The notes under the pieces are model-generated. The model had not been told where the DNA came from. It did not search any database and saw nothing but the letters and a program-made list of their open reading frames with translations. DNA of 64,000 nt, from positions 62,001 through 126,000 of the forward strand of contig NZ_SCVC01000004.1 of the NCBI RefSeq assembly GCF_004297405.1, written 5' to 3'. Of this stretch, positions 35,535 to 43,886 are shown in pieces (position 1 is the first letter of the stretch; each line of letters opens with the position of its first letter). Source of the DNA: Reyranella sp. GTDB taxonomy: Bacteria; Pseudomonadota; Alphaproteobacteria; Reyranellales; Reyranellaceae. A program made the position numbers and the translations under genes.

Positions 35535-36506
35535 ATGAAGGCAGCCGTCGTCACCGACAAGGGCGTCCAGTTCACCGACGCAAAGAAGCCCGCGCCCAAG
35601 GCCAACGAGATCCTGATCAAGGTGAAGGCCGCCTCGCTCAACCGCGCCGACCTCGCCGTGGCGTCAGGTCATCGCCATGGCACGATCGGCGGCGCCGGCA
35701 CCATTGTCGGCCTCGAATGCGCCGGCGAAGTCGAAGCCGTCGGCGCCGAGGTGAAGGACTTCAAGCCGGGTGATCGCGTGATGAGTTCGGCCGCCGGTGG
35801 CTTCGCCGAATATGCCGTCGCCGATTCGGGCCGTGCTCACAAGATTCCCGCCAACAACATGAGCTACGAGCAAGCTGCCTGCATGCCCGTGGCCGTGCAG
35901 ACCATGCACAATGCGCTGGTCGGCGCGGGCCGCCTCAAGAAGGGCGAGTCGGTGCTGATCCAGGGCGCCAGCTCGGGCGTCGGCCTGCTGGGCATGCAGA
36001 TCGCCAAGCACATGGGCGCGTCGATCGTCATGGGTACCTCGACCAACGATGGCCGCCGCGCGAAGCTCGCCGAGTTCGGCTGCGACCTCGCCCTCGACAC
36101 GCGCGATCCCAAGTGGCCGGAGAAGGTCAAGGAAGCGACCGGCGGCAAGGGCGTCGACGTGATCGTCGATCAGGTTTCGGGCGGCGTCATGAACGCCAAC
36201 ATGGAGGCGGCGGCCATCCTGGGCCGCATCGTCAATGTCGGCCGGCTGGGCGGCATGAAGGGTGAGTTCAACTTCGACCTGCATGCCCTGAAGCGCATCG
36301 ACTATATCGGCGTCACCTTCCGCACCCGCAGCCCCGAGGAAGTGCGCGCCATCGTGCAGGCCGCCCGCAAGGACCTGTGGCCGGCCATCGAGGCGGGCAA
36401 GCTGCACCTGCCGATCGACAAGACCTTCCCCCTGGCCGAGGCCGCCGAAGCGCTTGCGCACATGAAGGGCAATGCCCATTTTGGCAAGATCGTCCTCGTC
36501 ACCTGA
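35535..36506 (+). CDS. NADPH:quinone oxidoreductase, zinc-independent MDR family
   Basis: A 323-residue medium-chain dehydrogenase/reductase. The NAD(P) fold motif ASSGVGLLGMQIAK lies near residue 148, and the N-terminal half has the GroES-like fold with VGLECAGEVEAVG. The zinc-binding Cys/His set of alcohol dehydrogenases is missing, which places it with the quinone oxidoreductase branch. GGGAGA precedes the ATG. The tldD gene follows after 20 bases on the same strand. Confidence 0.9.
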   Translation: MKAAVVTDKGVQFTDAKKPAPKANEILIKVKAASLNRADLAVASGHRHGTIGGAGTIVGLECAGEVEAVGAEVKDFKPGDRVMSSAAGGFAEYAVADSGRAHKIPANNMSYEQAACMPVAVQTMHNALVGAGRLKKGESVLIQGASSGVGLLGMQIAKHMGASIVMGTSTNDGRRAKLAEFGCDLALDTRDPKWPEKVKEATGGKGVDVIVDQVSGGVMNANMEAAAILGRIVNVGRLGGMKGEFNFDLHALKRIDYIGVTFRTRSPEEVRAIVQAARKDLWPAIEAGKLHLPIDKTFPLAEAAEALAHMKGNAHFGKIVLVT

Positions 36507-36526
36507 GGATCGAAGGGCAGGACCGC

Positions 36527-37972
36527 ATGAGCAAGTCGATCAATCATCTCGCTACCGCCGACGGCCTCTTCTTCGGCAAAGGCGCGCTCGACCAGCGCAA
36601 GACCGCGAAGATGGTCGACGATGCCCTGGCCGGCTGCGACGACGGCGAGCTGTTTCTCGAGTATGTCCAGAGCGAGAGCCTGTCGTTCGACGACGGCAAG
36701 CTGAAGAGTGCTTCGTTCGACACCTCGCAGGGCTTCGGCCTGCGCTCGGTGGCGGGTGACGTCACGGGCTTCGCCCATGCTTCCGCCCTCGACGAGCAGG
36801 CGCTGAAGCGTGCGGCCGAAACGGTCAAGGCCGTGCGTTCCGGCCGTGGCGGCAAGATCGACGAATCACCGCGCGGCACCAACCGCCTGCTCTATGCCGA
36901 CGACAATCCGATCGATGGCGTGCCCTTCGCTAAGAAGGTGGCGCTCCTGCAGGAGATTGACGCTTACGTGCGCGCCAAGGAGCCAAAGGCGCGCCAGGTC
37001 TCGGTGTCGCTCTCGGGCTCGTGGCAGGTCGTCGAGATCATTCGCGCCGGTGGCTGGCGTGCCGCCGACGTGCGGCCGCTGGTCCGCATCAACGTCAGCG
37101 TCGTCTGCGCCGACGGCAGCCGCATGGAAGCCGGCAGCACCGGCAGCGGCCGCCGCGCGCCCTATGGCGATATCTTCCTGCCGGAGTACTGGCAGCGCGA
37201 GGCCGACGAGGCCATCCGCCAGGCCCTGGTCAATCTGAAGTCGGTCGACGCACCGGCCGGCGAGATGCCGGTGGTGCTGGGCGCCGGCTGGTCGGGCGTG
37301 CTGTGGCACGAGGCGGTCGGTCACGGGCTGGAAGGCGACTTCCATCGCAAGAAGACCTCAATGTTCACCCATCTGATGGGCGAGATGGTGGCCTCCCCCG
37401 GCGTCACCGTGATCGACGACGGCACGATGTCGGATCGTCGCGGCTCGCTCACCATCGATGACGAAGGCACCCCGACCCAACGCAATGTGCTGATCGAGGA
37501 CGGCCGTCTCGTCGGCCTGATGCAGGACCGCATGAACGCTCGCCTGATGGGTGTGAAGCCGAGCGGCAACGGCCGCCGCCAGGGCCATGCCTATGCGCCG
37601 ATGCCGCGCATGACCAACACGATCATGCTGGGCGGCGACAAGGACCCGCAGGAGATCATTGGCTCGGTGAAGAAGGGTCTCTACTGCGCCAACTTCGGTG
37701 GCGGCCAGGTCGACATCGTTTCGGGCAAGTTCGTGTTCAGCGTCACCGAGGGCTACCTGATCGAGAACGGCAAGCTCGCCGCCCCGGTGAAGGGCGCGAC
37801 CCTGATCGGCGCCGGCTCGGACGCGCTGACCCGCGTCGGCATGGTCGGCAACGACATGTCGCTCGATCCCGGCATCGGCACCTGCGGCAAGGACGGCCAG
37901 GGCGTTCCCGTCGGCGTCGGTCAGCCAACCCTGCGCATCGACGCACTGACGGTGGGCGGCACCGCCACCTGA
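36527..37972 (+). CDS. tldD: TldD/PmbA family metalloprotease TldD
   Basis: A 481-residue protein. ATG 36527 was chosen because the family start (about 20 residues before the first helix) is here; the frame is open to 36377. The zinc motif HEAVGH is at 261-266 (HExxxH), and DDEGTPTQRNVLIEDGRLVG is the TldD substrate-strand region. TldD with PmbA (TldE) forms a heterodimer that degrades unfolded or leader peptides, for example in microcin maturation. No pmbA gene is adjacent, so the partner must be elsewhere. Confidence 0.93.
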   Translation: MSKSINHLATADGLFFGKGALDQRKTAKMVDDALAGCDDGELFLEYVQSESLSFDDGKLKSASFDTSQGFGLRSVAGDVTGFAHASALDEQALKRAAETVKAVRSGRGGKIDESPRGTNRLLYADDNPIDGVPFAKKVALLQEIDAYVRAKEPKARQVSVSLSGSWQVVEIIRAGGWRAADVRPLVRINVSVVCADGSRMEAGSTGSGRRAPYGDIFLPEYWQREADEAIRQALVNLKSVDAPAGEMPVVLGAGWSGVLWHEAVGHGLEGDFHRKKTSMFTHLMGEMVASPGVTVIDDGTMSDRRGSLTIDDEGTPTQRNVLIEDGRLVGLMQDRMNARLMGVKPSGNGRRQGHAYAPMPRMTNTIMLGGDKDPQEIIGSVKKGLYCANFGGGQVDIVSGKFVFSVTEGYLIENGKLAAPVKGATLIGAGSDALTRVGMVGNDMSLDPGIGTCGKDGQGVPVGVGQPTLRIDALTVGGTAT

Positions 37973-37973
37973 T

Positions 37974-40757
37974 CTAGAAGCGCCCGGCGAGGCGAGCCGT
38001 GCCAGCGAAGGCGCCGTAACGGTCGGCAAACTCGGCATCGGCCTGCAGCCGAAACGACCACGCCCTGTCCAGTTCGAAGTTCGCCATCACGCGTGCGATG
38101 CCCATGTCACTCGGCATCGACGCGCCGGAGACCGCGAAAGTCGAGCCCGGCAACGACTGGAACCACGCCGAGACCGATCCGGTCGTCTGATATTCGTGCG
38201 CCCAGGCCAGACGCGCCATCAGCTTGGCTCGCGAGCCCAGAATATTGCCGATAGCGGCATCGGCATCGATACCGATCTCCGAGCGCAGCGACGGCGTCGA
38301 ATTGGCATTGAAGCAGAGCGCCGCGCCGTTCCCCGCCTGCGAGGCTTCGCAGAAGCCCGGCATGTTCACGACCTGGCTTTGGCCCGCGATGAAGGGCGTT
38401 ACACCATAGTCGCCGAACGCCAGGCGGTAGCCCATCTCGGCTCGCCCCGACCAGCTCGTGGCCGTATAGTTCGCCGTCAGCGAGTCGGCCAGATACGGCA
38501 CTGAGCGCTGTGTGCTGACGCCGTGCAATCCCCAAGCACCGGCCGCCGCGAGATAGAGCGACCCGAACGTCGTGCGACCATAGACGCCCGCCTGGAAGGC
38601 GTTGGTCCGGCCGTTACCCAGACCACCACCGAGGTACCAGTTCGACGTGCCGCTCGCGACTGCCACGCCCAGCACACCCTGATCGAAGGTCCAGTCAGCG
38701 CCCGCCGCAAGTCCCTGCACCGAGGTCTGAACCGACGACGAGCCATTGTTCGCCGTGCCGCCCAGCCAGCCATAGCCGCCGAACCCGGCCACCCAACCGC
38801 GCAACCGGCGTGGTTCCGCGTTCGCCTCGTTCGCGGTCAGCGAAGCGTACTGGGCGGTCTGCTGTTGCGGACCGGTGCTGCCGCCGCTCGCCAGGAGGGT
38901 GTTGAGGAACTGATTACCGAAGGCAAAGGTCGAGACTTGAACGCCCGACTGCGCCTCGCCCGAGAGCGTGTTCAACGACGATGCAAGCGTGGCGCCGCTC
39001 TGGCTGAACAGCGCCGACAATCCGCTCGGCAGGCTGTTGCCGGAGTTGAAGCCATTGTTGATGGCGCCGGCAACCGCGCTCTGGTTGGCGGTCAGCGTGG
39101 TGCCCATGCCGAGAGCCGCCGTGAGGTTCAACTGCACGTCGGTAGATGTATAGGCCAGAGAGGCGATGAACCCGTCTGGCAGGTCAACCGTGACGAAATT
39201 GCCGAAGGTGCCGGACCGGCCGCCGGCCGCCGACAGCAGCGTATAGCCACGCGGCGAATAGTTTCCAGGCGTGAAGGCGGCCAGCGTCGTGCCCTGAAGG
39301 TTTGCCGTGCCGGTGACGTTTGTGCGGTCGGCCGCACCGGGTGAAATCTCGACGACATAGGTCGCGCCGGGCGCAAAGGAGAGATTGCCCGTCACGTTTA
39401 TCGTGCCGATGGAATTGCCGGGCGCTAGCACGCCGCCGTTGCTGATCGTGGTCGCACCGACCGTGCCGGTGCCGCCCAGCACGCCACCGACCGTCACCGG
39501 CGAAACGATCGAGCCGTTCACCACGAGGGTCGCGCCGGCTTCCACCATGGTGGGGCCTGTATAGGTGTTGGCCCCGGTGAGAATGATGCGGCCGCCACTT
39601 TCGCTGTTGGCGATGGTGATCTGCCCCGGCGTACCCGGCGATGCATCCGACAGGATGCCCGACAGCAAGGCGCTGTTGCCGCGCTGGTCCAGGCGATTGC
39701 TGGCCGAGCCGTCGAGCGTGAAGTTCTGGCCATAGGCCTGGCCGATCGTGTCGACCTGCAGCGTGCCGCCGGTGAATGCGGGAATGACGGACGTGCCGAT
39801 GTTGCTGATGAAATAGGTCTGTCCGGCGGCGATGGCGGACACCGGCATGATGCTGGCCTCACTCGCAGGTCCATAGGTTCCGGACCCTGCATACGGATGC
39901 AGCACCATGATGCCGCTGCTGGCATCACCCGTGATCTGGCCCGACAGGTTGTTCGGCACGCCGTCGCTCAACAAGCTGAACAGCACGTTGCCCTCGGGCG
40001 TCATTGAGCCCATTACCGTGAAATTGCCGACCGTGCTGCCCTGAGGCGCCGCACCCAGCCCCCAGTAGTAGCCATTGGAGTAGTTGGTGATCTTGAATGT
40101 GCCGGGCGTCGACGTTCCAAAGAGCGTCGAGCTGGCGAGCCGCCAGGTCGTGCCGGCCGTCCAGCGCCATTGCGGCGAAGTGATATCGGCGGTGACCACC
40201 TGCGACGGCGACGGCGGCGTGAACACCGCGGGATTGTAGGGCGTCATGTACGCCCAGTGCGTAACCAGAAGGCTGGTCCCGGTGATCATCTGCATTTCCA
40301 TCAGGGGAACGCCCCCGATCTCACGCATCTGACCGATGCCGATGGTGGTCGGCGCGGTGTCGGATGAAAAGGCGATCACGATCTGGCCACCGGACGTCAC
40401 CAGCCCCTGCATGGCCGAGATGCCGGTGGTCGTGATGCCGTTCATATAGAAGCTGGCCTGGCTCTGGCCCGTGAAGACGCCATTCGTGGCCGTTCCGAGA
40501 GCCCACAGCGTCTGATCGCCGATCGGCGTTGGCGGCGGGGTGGTGAAACTCTGGTTACTCGAGGCGTAGGCGATCAACCCGGGAATGGGGACGTACCAGT
40601 TCGAGTTCGTCAGGAGCGCGTCCCATCGCGAGTCCTGAGAGAACGCGACCGTCGGCATTCCCCACAGGCCTGCCAACAGGAGAACCGCTATTCGCTTCCG
40701 TCCCTGTACCTTCCGACGACGCGGAGGCCTACCCTTATTAGTTTTATTAGAAATCAC
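37974..40757 (-). CDS. Autotransporter (type V secretion) with repeat passenger
   Basis: A 927-residue outer-membrane protein beginning with GTG at 40757. The long basic N-region and hydrophobic core (RIAVLLLAGLWGMPTVAFS) form a signal peptide ending near SQDSRW. The passenger has the autotransporter repeat LTGANTYTGPTMVEAGATL and GTINVTGNLSFAPGATY near the middle, which is the passenger-associated beta-helix unit. The last 280 residues are the beta-barrel (RLRGWVAGFGGYGWLGG, then WSGRAEMGYRLAFGDYG) ending in the terminal Phe of LAGRF. The N-terminal half (residues 50-330) is not a recognised family. Function of the passenger is unknown. Confidence 0.88.
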   Translation of the reverse strand: MISNKTNKGRPPRRRKVQGRKRIAVLLLAGLWGMPTVAFSQDSRWDALLTNSNWYVPIPGLIAYASSNQSFTTPPPTPIGDQTLWALGTATNGVFTGQSQASFYMNGITTTGISAMQGLVTSGGQIVIAFSSDTAPTTIGIGQMREIGGVPLMEMQMITGTSLLVTHWAYMTPYNPAVFTPPSPSQVVTADITSPQWRWTAGTTWRLASSTLFGTSTPGTFKITNYSNGYYWGLGAAPQGSTVGNFTVMGSMTPEGNVLFSLLSDGVPNNLSGQITGDASSGIMVLHPYAGSGTYGPASEASIMPVSAIAAGQTYFISNIGTSVIPAFTGGTLQVDTIGQAYGQNFTLDGSASNRLDQRGNSALLSGILSDASPGTPGQITIANSESGGRIILTGANTYTGPTMVEAGATLVVNGSIVSPVTVGGVLGGTGTVGATTISNGGVLAPGNSIGTINVTGNLSFAPGATYVVEISPGAADRTNVTGTANLQGTTLAAFTPGNYSPRGYTLLSAAGGRSGTFGNFVTVDLPDGFIASLAYTSTDVQLNLTAALGMGTTLTANQSAVAGAINNGFNSGNSLPSGLSALFSQSGATLASSLNTLSGEAQSGVQVSTFAFGNQFLNTLLASGGSTGPQQQTAQYASLTANEANAEPRRLRGWVAGFGGYGWLGGTANNGSSSVQTSVQGLAAGADWTFDQGVLGVAVASGTSNWYLGGGLGNGRTNAFQAGVYGRTTFGSLYLAAAGAWGLHGVSTQRSVPYLADSLTANYTATSWSGRAEMGYRLAFGDYGVTPFIAGQSQVVNMPGFCEASQAGNGAALCFNANSTPSLRSEIGIDADAAIGNILGSRAKLMARLAWAHEYQTTGSVSAWFQSLPGSTFAVSGASMPSDMGIARVMANFELDRAWSFRLQADAEFADRYGAFAGTARLAGRF

Positions 40758-40814
40758 TTGATCAACTTCACTGACGACGCAAGAATAAAACTACAGTGTC
40801 GTCGAGGGTTGGTC

Positions 40815-41090
40815 ATGCGTTTTTTCCTGCACATCTCGCTTGTTGGATTGTCGATGTTTTCGAGTGCCGCATGGGCGGATCAAGCCGCAGCCACCGCCTG
40901 CTCGACCAAGCTCTCCAAGGATGGTCAGCTCATCTACAGCAAAGCCGCTCCGACAGTGACACCGAAGACCGATATCAAGGACGCCGTCATCAGTGTGGCC
41001 CGCCCAATGGTGATGAACGGTTCGATGTCGCGCGATGCTGCCCGCACGGCGGGAGAAGCGGCCGGCGAGTGCCTCAAGCTGCTGAAGTAG
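40815..41090 (+). CDS. Small secreted protein, unknown function
   Basis: A 91-residue protein. ATG 40815 gives a clear signal peptide (FFLHISLVGLSMFSSAAWA) cut before DQAAA; the frame is open to a TTG at 40758 but that would bury the signal. The mature part is about 70 residues with two Cys (ATACSTKLS and AGECLKLL) that could form one disulfide. It has no recognisable domain. It is divergent from the autotransporter, with only 57 bases between them, so the two may share control. Confidence 0.6.
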   Translation: MRFFLHISLVGLSMFSSAAWADQAAATACSTKLSKDGQLIYSKAAPTVTPKTDIKDAVISVARPMVMNGSMSRDAARTAGEAAGECLKLLK

Positions 41091-41107
41091 ATTTCAGAGC
41101 GATACAG

Positions 41108-41440
41108 CTAACGTTTGAACCGGAAATTCTCATTGGCCTTGGCTGCCGAAATCTCCTGATCCACGCACCCCGAGAGGAGAGAGTACGAGCCACCTCCACC
41201 AAACGTGGCGACCTGGTCGCAATGGTTCTGCATCGCCGTCGGCAAGGTGTTCCATACCGGCTTGAGCCTGTCGTAAGCCGACTGCTCCATGTTCAGGCAT
41301 CCGTTCAGGATGGACTGCGATGGCGTGCCGCCAAAGGCAGCGACCGCATCGCAGTGTTTCTTGACGTCGTAGATGGGCATGTCAGCCCAAGCCGGCGCGG
41401 TCATCACGAAAACGGCTACGGCCGCCGCGATCATTTTCAT
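41108..41440 (-). CDS. Small secreted Cys-repeat protein, unknown function
   Basis: A 110-residue protein. ATG 41440 has a strong GGGGGAG site and starts a signal peptide (MIAAAVAVFVMTAPAWA) cut before DMPIY. The mature part contains two copies of a 30-residue unit: HCDAVAAFGG with LNGCLNMEQ, then HCDQVATFGG with LSGCVDQE. Each copy holds two Cys. The internal duplication suggests two disulfide-stabilised helical units. Convergent with the 40815 gene. Function unknown. Confidence 0.7.
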   Translation of the reverse strand: MKMIAAAVAVFVMTAPAWADMPIYDVKKHCDAVAAFGGTPSQSILNGCLNMEQSAYDRLKPVWNTLPTAMQNHCDQVATFGGGGSYSLLSGCVDQEISAAKANENFRFKR

Positions 41441-41465
41441 TACTCCCCCCCATTTTTGCGAGAGC

Positions 41466-42458
41466 TCACCTCTCGGATCGATAGAGCCCTTTCGCTTCCG
41501 CGAGGCTGACGCAGATCGCCTCGATAGAGTCGAGTGTTGGCGTATCGACGCCGGCGCTGCGCGCAAAGGCGATGGGCGCGCGTACGATCGCCTCGACTTC
41601 CATTGGCCGGCCGAGTTCGTAGTCCTGCAGGATCGACGGGCGATGGTCGGGATAGACTCGCTTGGCGCCGTAACGAGTCTCCGGATCGTCGTCGAGCTTC
41701 ACGCCATGGGCGGCCGCGACGGCCAAGGCCTCAGTGTGGGCACGCCGCACCATGCGGTTCAGCAGCGGTGTCGCCAGGATCGGAATCGCCTGCCCCAGGA
41801 TCATGCACATGGTCGAGCCGGTGAGATTCGCCATCAGCTTGTGCCAGATGTCGTAGCGGATATCCGTCGTCGCCGGTGAGGAGATGCCGGCCGCGATCAA
41901 AGTCGCGCGCAGGGCTTCGAGGCGCGGTGTCTGGCGATCGTCGATCTCGCCGACCCACAGCACGTTGCGCTCCGGCGAGATGTTGCGCACCACGCCGGGC
42001 TCGATCACGTGGTTGGAGGTCGTGATGACCCCACCCAAAGCGCGATCGAAGCCGACTGCCTTGAGGAGCGCGCCATCGGGATCGAGGCGCGGCAAGTCGG
42101 GTGCCTTGGGCCGTTCCTTCGCGAGACCGCGTCCATACCACCAGGGAATGCCGTTCTGCGCGAAGACCACCGGCGTACCGGCACCCAGAAGTGGCGCGAT
42201 GTTAGCCGCGAGATCGCCAAGGCTCGATGCCTTAAGCGTCGAGATGACGACGTCCTGCGGACCGAGATCGGCCGGCCGGTCGCTTGCGCTGACCTTGGCC
42301 ACGATCTTCTGGTCACCGGAGAGAAGCGTGAGCCCATGAGTGCGGATCGCGTCGAGATGAGCACCACGTGCGACGATGGACACATCGTTGCCGGCTGCCG
42401 AGAGGCGCGCCGCGAAGTTGCCGCCGATCGCACCGGCGCCGTAGACGCAGATCCGCAT
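41466..42458 (-). CDS. 2-dehydropantoate 2-reductase family protein
   Basis: A 330-residue NADPH-dependent reductase of the ketopantoate reductase family. The nucleotide motif GAGAIGG is at residues 8-14 and the catalytic Lys region is DIRYDIWHKLMANLTGS. FAQNGIPWWYG fits the second family block. PanE makes pantoate in coenzyme A synthesis, but this family has many paralogues acting on other 2-keto acids, and the fused neighbours are not pantothenate genes, so the symbol panE is not given. Confidence 0.88.
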   Translation of the reverse strand: MRICVYGAGAIGGNFAARLSAAGNDVSIVARGAHLDAIRTHGLTLLSGDQKIVAKVSASDRPADLGPQDVVISTLKASSLGDLAANIAPLLGAGTPVVFAQNGIPWWYGRGLAKERPKAPDLPRLDPDGALLKAVGFDRALGGVITTSNHVIEPGVVRNISPERNVLWVGEIDDRQTPRLEALRATLIAAGISSPATTDIRYDIWHKLMANLTGSTMCMILGQAIPILATPLLNRMVRRAHTEALAVAAAHGVKLDDDPETRYGAKRVYPDHRPSILQDYELGRPMEVEAIVRAPIAFARSAGVDTPTLDSIEAICVSLAEAKGLYRSER

Positions 42459-42460
42459 GG

Positions 42461-43021
42461 CTATTGCCGTGTGTCCGCCAGCCTCAACGAGTCGAGGAAG
42501 CGTTTGGCGGCAGCCTTGGCCTTGTCGTCGGCCTTGGCCGTGACCAGCAGTCGGTAGAGGCGATCCTTAACGATGTAGGTCCGCATCATTACCGCCGCGC
42601 CTTCTGCATCCGCGATGTCGAGGGCATAGCCGTCCCATCCCTGCAGAGTGACGGGCTCGTCGAGGATGTATTTGAACTTGTCGCGAGGAAACGCCTTCTC
42701 GGCTTCGCCACGGCCAAGGTCGCGCGCCATCACCTTCGTGTCCTTGTCGGAAAACCAGCCCGCCGAATAGTCGACGAAGTCGAAATCGAACATCTCGCCG
42801 TCGTGCTTGGAGGCCCAGGCGATACGCTCCGACGCGTGGCCCTTCTCCTTCTCGCCGGCGACAGTCTTCTCGACGGGCGGCGGCATCTCGAAGCGAAAGC
42901 GCAGGTCGGGCCCGACGACGGTCTGCCACTGATCGGTCGGCGGCGGCGTCTGCGCGCGCGTTGTAAGCGGCGTCGCGATCAGCGCCAGGACGGCAAAACG
43001 GCGTGTGAAGAGGCTTTTCAT
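42461..43021 (-). CDS. Exported hypothetical protein
   Basis: A 186-residue protein. ATG 43021 overlaps the stop of the VOC gene (ATGA) and starts a signal peptide (RRFAVLALIATPLTTRAQ). The mature part has FRFEMPPPVEKTVAGEK and a C-terminal LLVTAKADDKAKAAAKRFL, a pattern seen in small periplasmic proteins that resemble the N-terminal part of lipoprotein-type stress proteins. No domain is recognised with confidence. It is two bases from the ketopantoate reductase-like gene on the same strand. Confidence 0.7.
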   Translation of the reverse strand: MKSLFTRRFAVLALIATPLTTRAQTPPPTDQWQTVVGPDLRFRFEMPPPVEKTVAGEKEKGHASERIAWASKHDGEMFDFDFVDYSAGWFSDKDTKVMARDLGRGEAEKAFPRDKFKYILDEPVTLQGWDGYALDIADAEGAAVMMRTYIVKDRLYRLLVTAKADDKAKAAAKRFLDSLRLADTRQ

Positions 43022-43872
43022 ACCGGCGGCACCAGTTCTTCGCGTCCCGACCAATCCCAGGCAAGGCCCGTGCGCGAGATGCCGAGGAGCAGGCCATGCA
43101 GCTCCTTGGGATGCACCCAGCCACCGTCGGGATCGGTCGCCGGATCGGAGCCACGCGGCGTATAGCGGGCCCCCGCATCGAGCAGGCGCTGGCGCACGTT
43201 CAGCCAGTCGTGAACTTCGACGTAGCACATGTAGAGCGAGTCGCCGTGCTTGTGCGCGAACCGGCCCATGGCATGCACGTTGTCCGTCACCTGGCTGAGC
43301 TCGATGCGATCCAGCCGGTTGGGCGGATCGAACAGGGTGAGCGTGCCGATATAGCCGAAACGCTCGCTGCCGATCTCGCTGAAGCGCGAGGGATCGAGGC
43401 CGAACAGGCCGGCATAGACGGCTGCCACGCGGCGCCAGTCGCTCTTCAGCGTATTGGTCGTCTCGTAGAGGAAGGACACCGGCCCGACGCGCGGCCGGTA
43501 CGTGCTCTCGGAAATCACGATCGGCAGGCCGAATGTCGTCTCGGGTGACAGGTAGAGCTGCTCGGCGTCGCGGTCGTAGGGAATGCCCAGGCCTTCCCAA
43601 CGCTTCACCATGCTGTCGAGGTCGGCGGTGCAGTAGCCTGCCGTCATCAACCCCTCGCCGCGCTTGGCCAGGAAATCCTGCGTGAGCCCTGCGCCGTCCG
43701 CCTCGCACAGCTCGAACTCGCTCTCGCCGACGGCAAGGATCGTACGGCGCGCCGAGAGATGGCGGCTGTGGTCGTGGCGCGCCACCTGGCTGCCGAGAAG
43801 TTGATTGAAGCGCTGCGCCGCCTTGGCGGCGTCGTGCACGGCGATCTGAACGCGATCACAACGGTCGAGCAT
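43018..43872 (-). CDS. VOC (glyoxalase/bleomycin-resistance/dioxygenase) superfamily protein
   Basis: A 284-residue protein with two VOC modules: an N-terminal module (RCDRVQIAVHDAAKAAQRF) and a C-terminal one (LYMCYVEVHDWLNVRQRLL). HPKELHGLLLGIS near the end supplies a likely metal His and Glu-type position. Double-module VOC proteins include extradiol dioxygenases, glyoxalases and 4-hydroxyphenylpyruvate-type enzymes. The reaction is not readable here. It is coupled to the downstream exported protein and lies 14 bases after gshA. Confidence 0.75.
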   Translation of the reverse strand: MLDRCDRVQIAVHDAAKAAQRFNQLLGSQVARHDHSRHLSARRTILAVGESEFELCEADGAGLTQDFLAKRGEGLMTAGYCTADLDSMVKRWEGLGIPYDRDAEQLYLSPETTFGLPIVISESTYRPRVGPVSFLYETTNTLKSDWRRVAAVYAGLFGLDPSRFSEIGSERFGYIGTLTLFDPPNRLDRIELSQVTDNVHAMGRFAHKHGDSLYMCYVEVHDWLNVRQRLLDAGARYTPRGSDPATDPDGGWVHPKELHGLLLGISRTGLAWDWSGREELVPPV

Positions 43873-43886
43873 GGCTCGACCTTACC

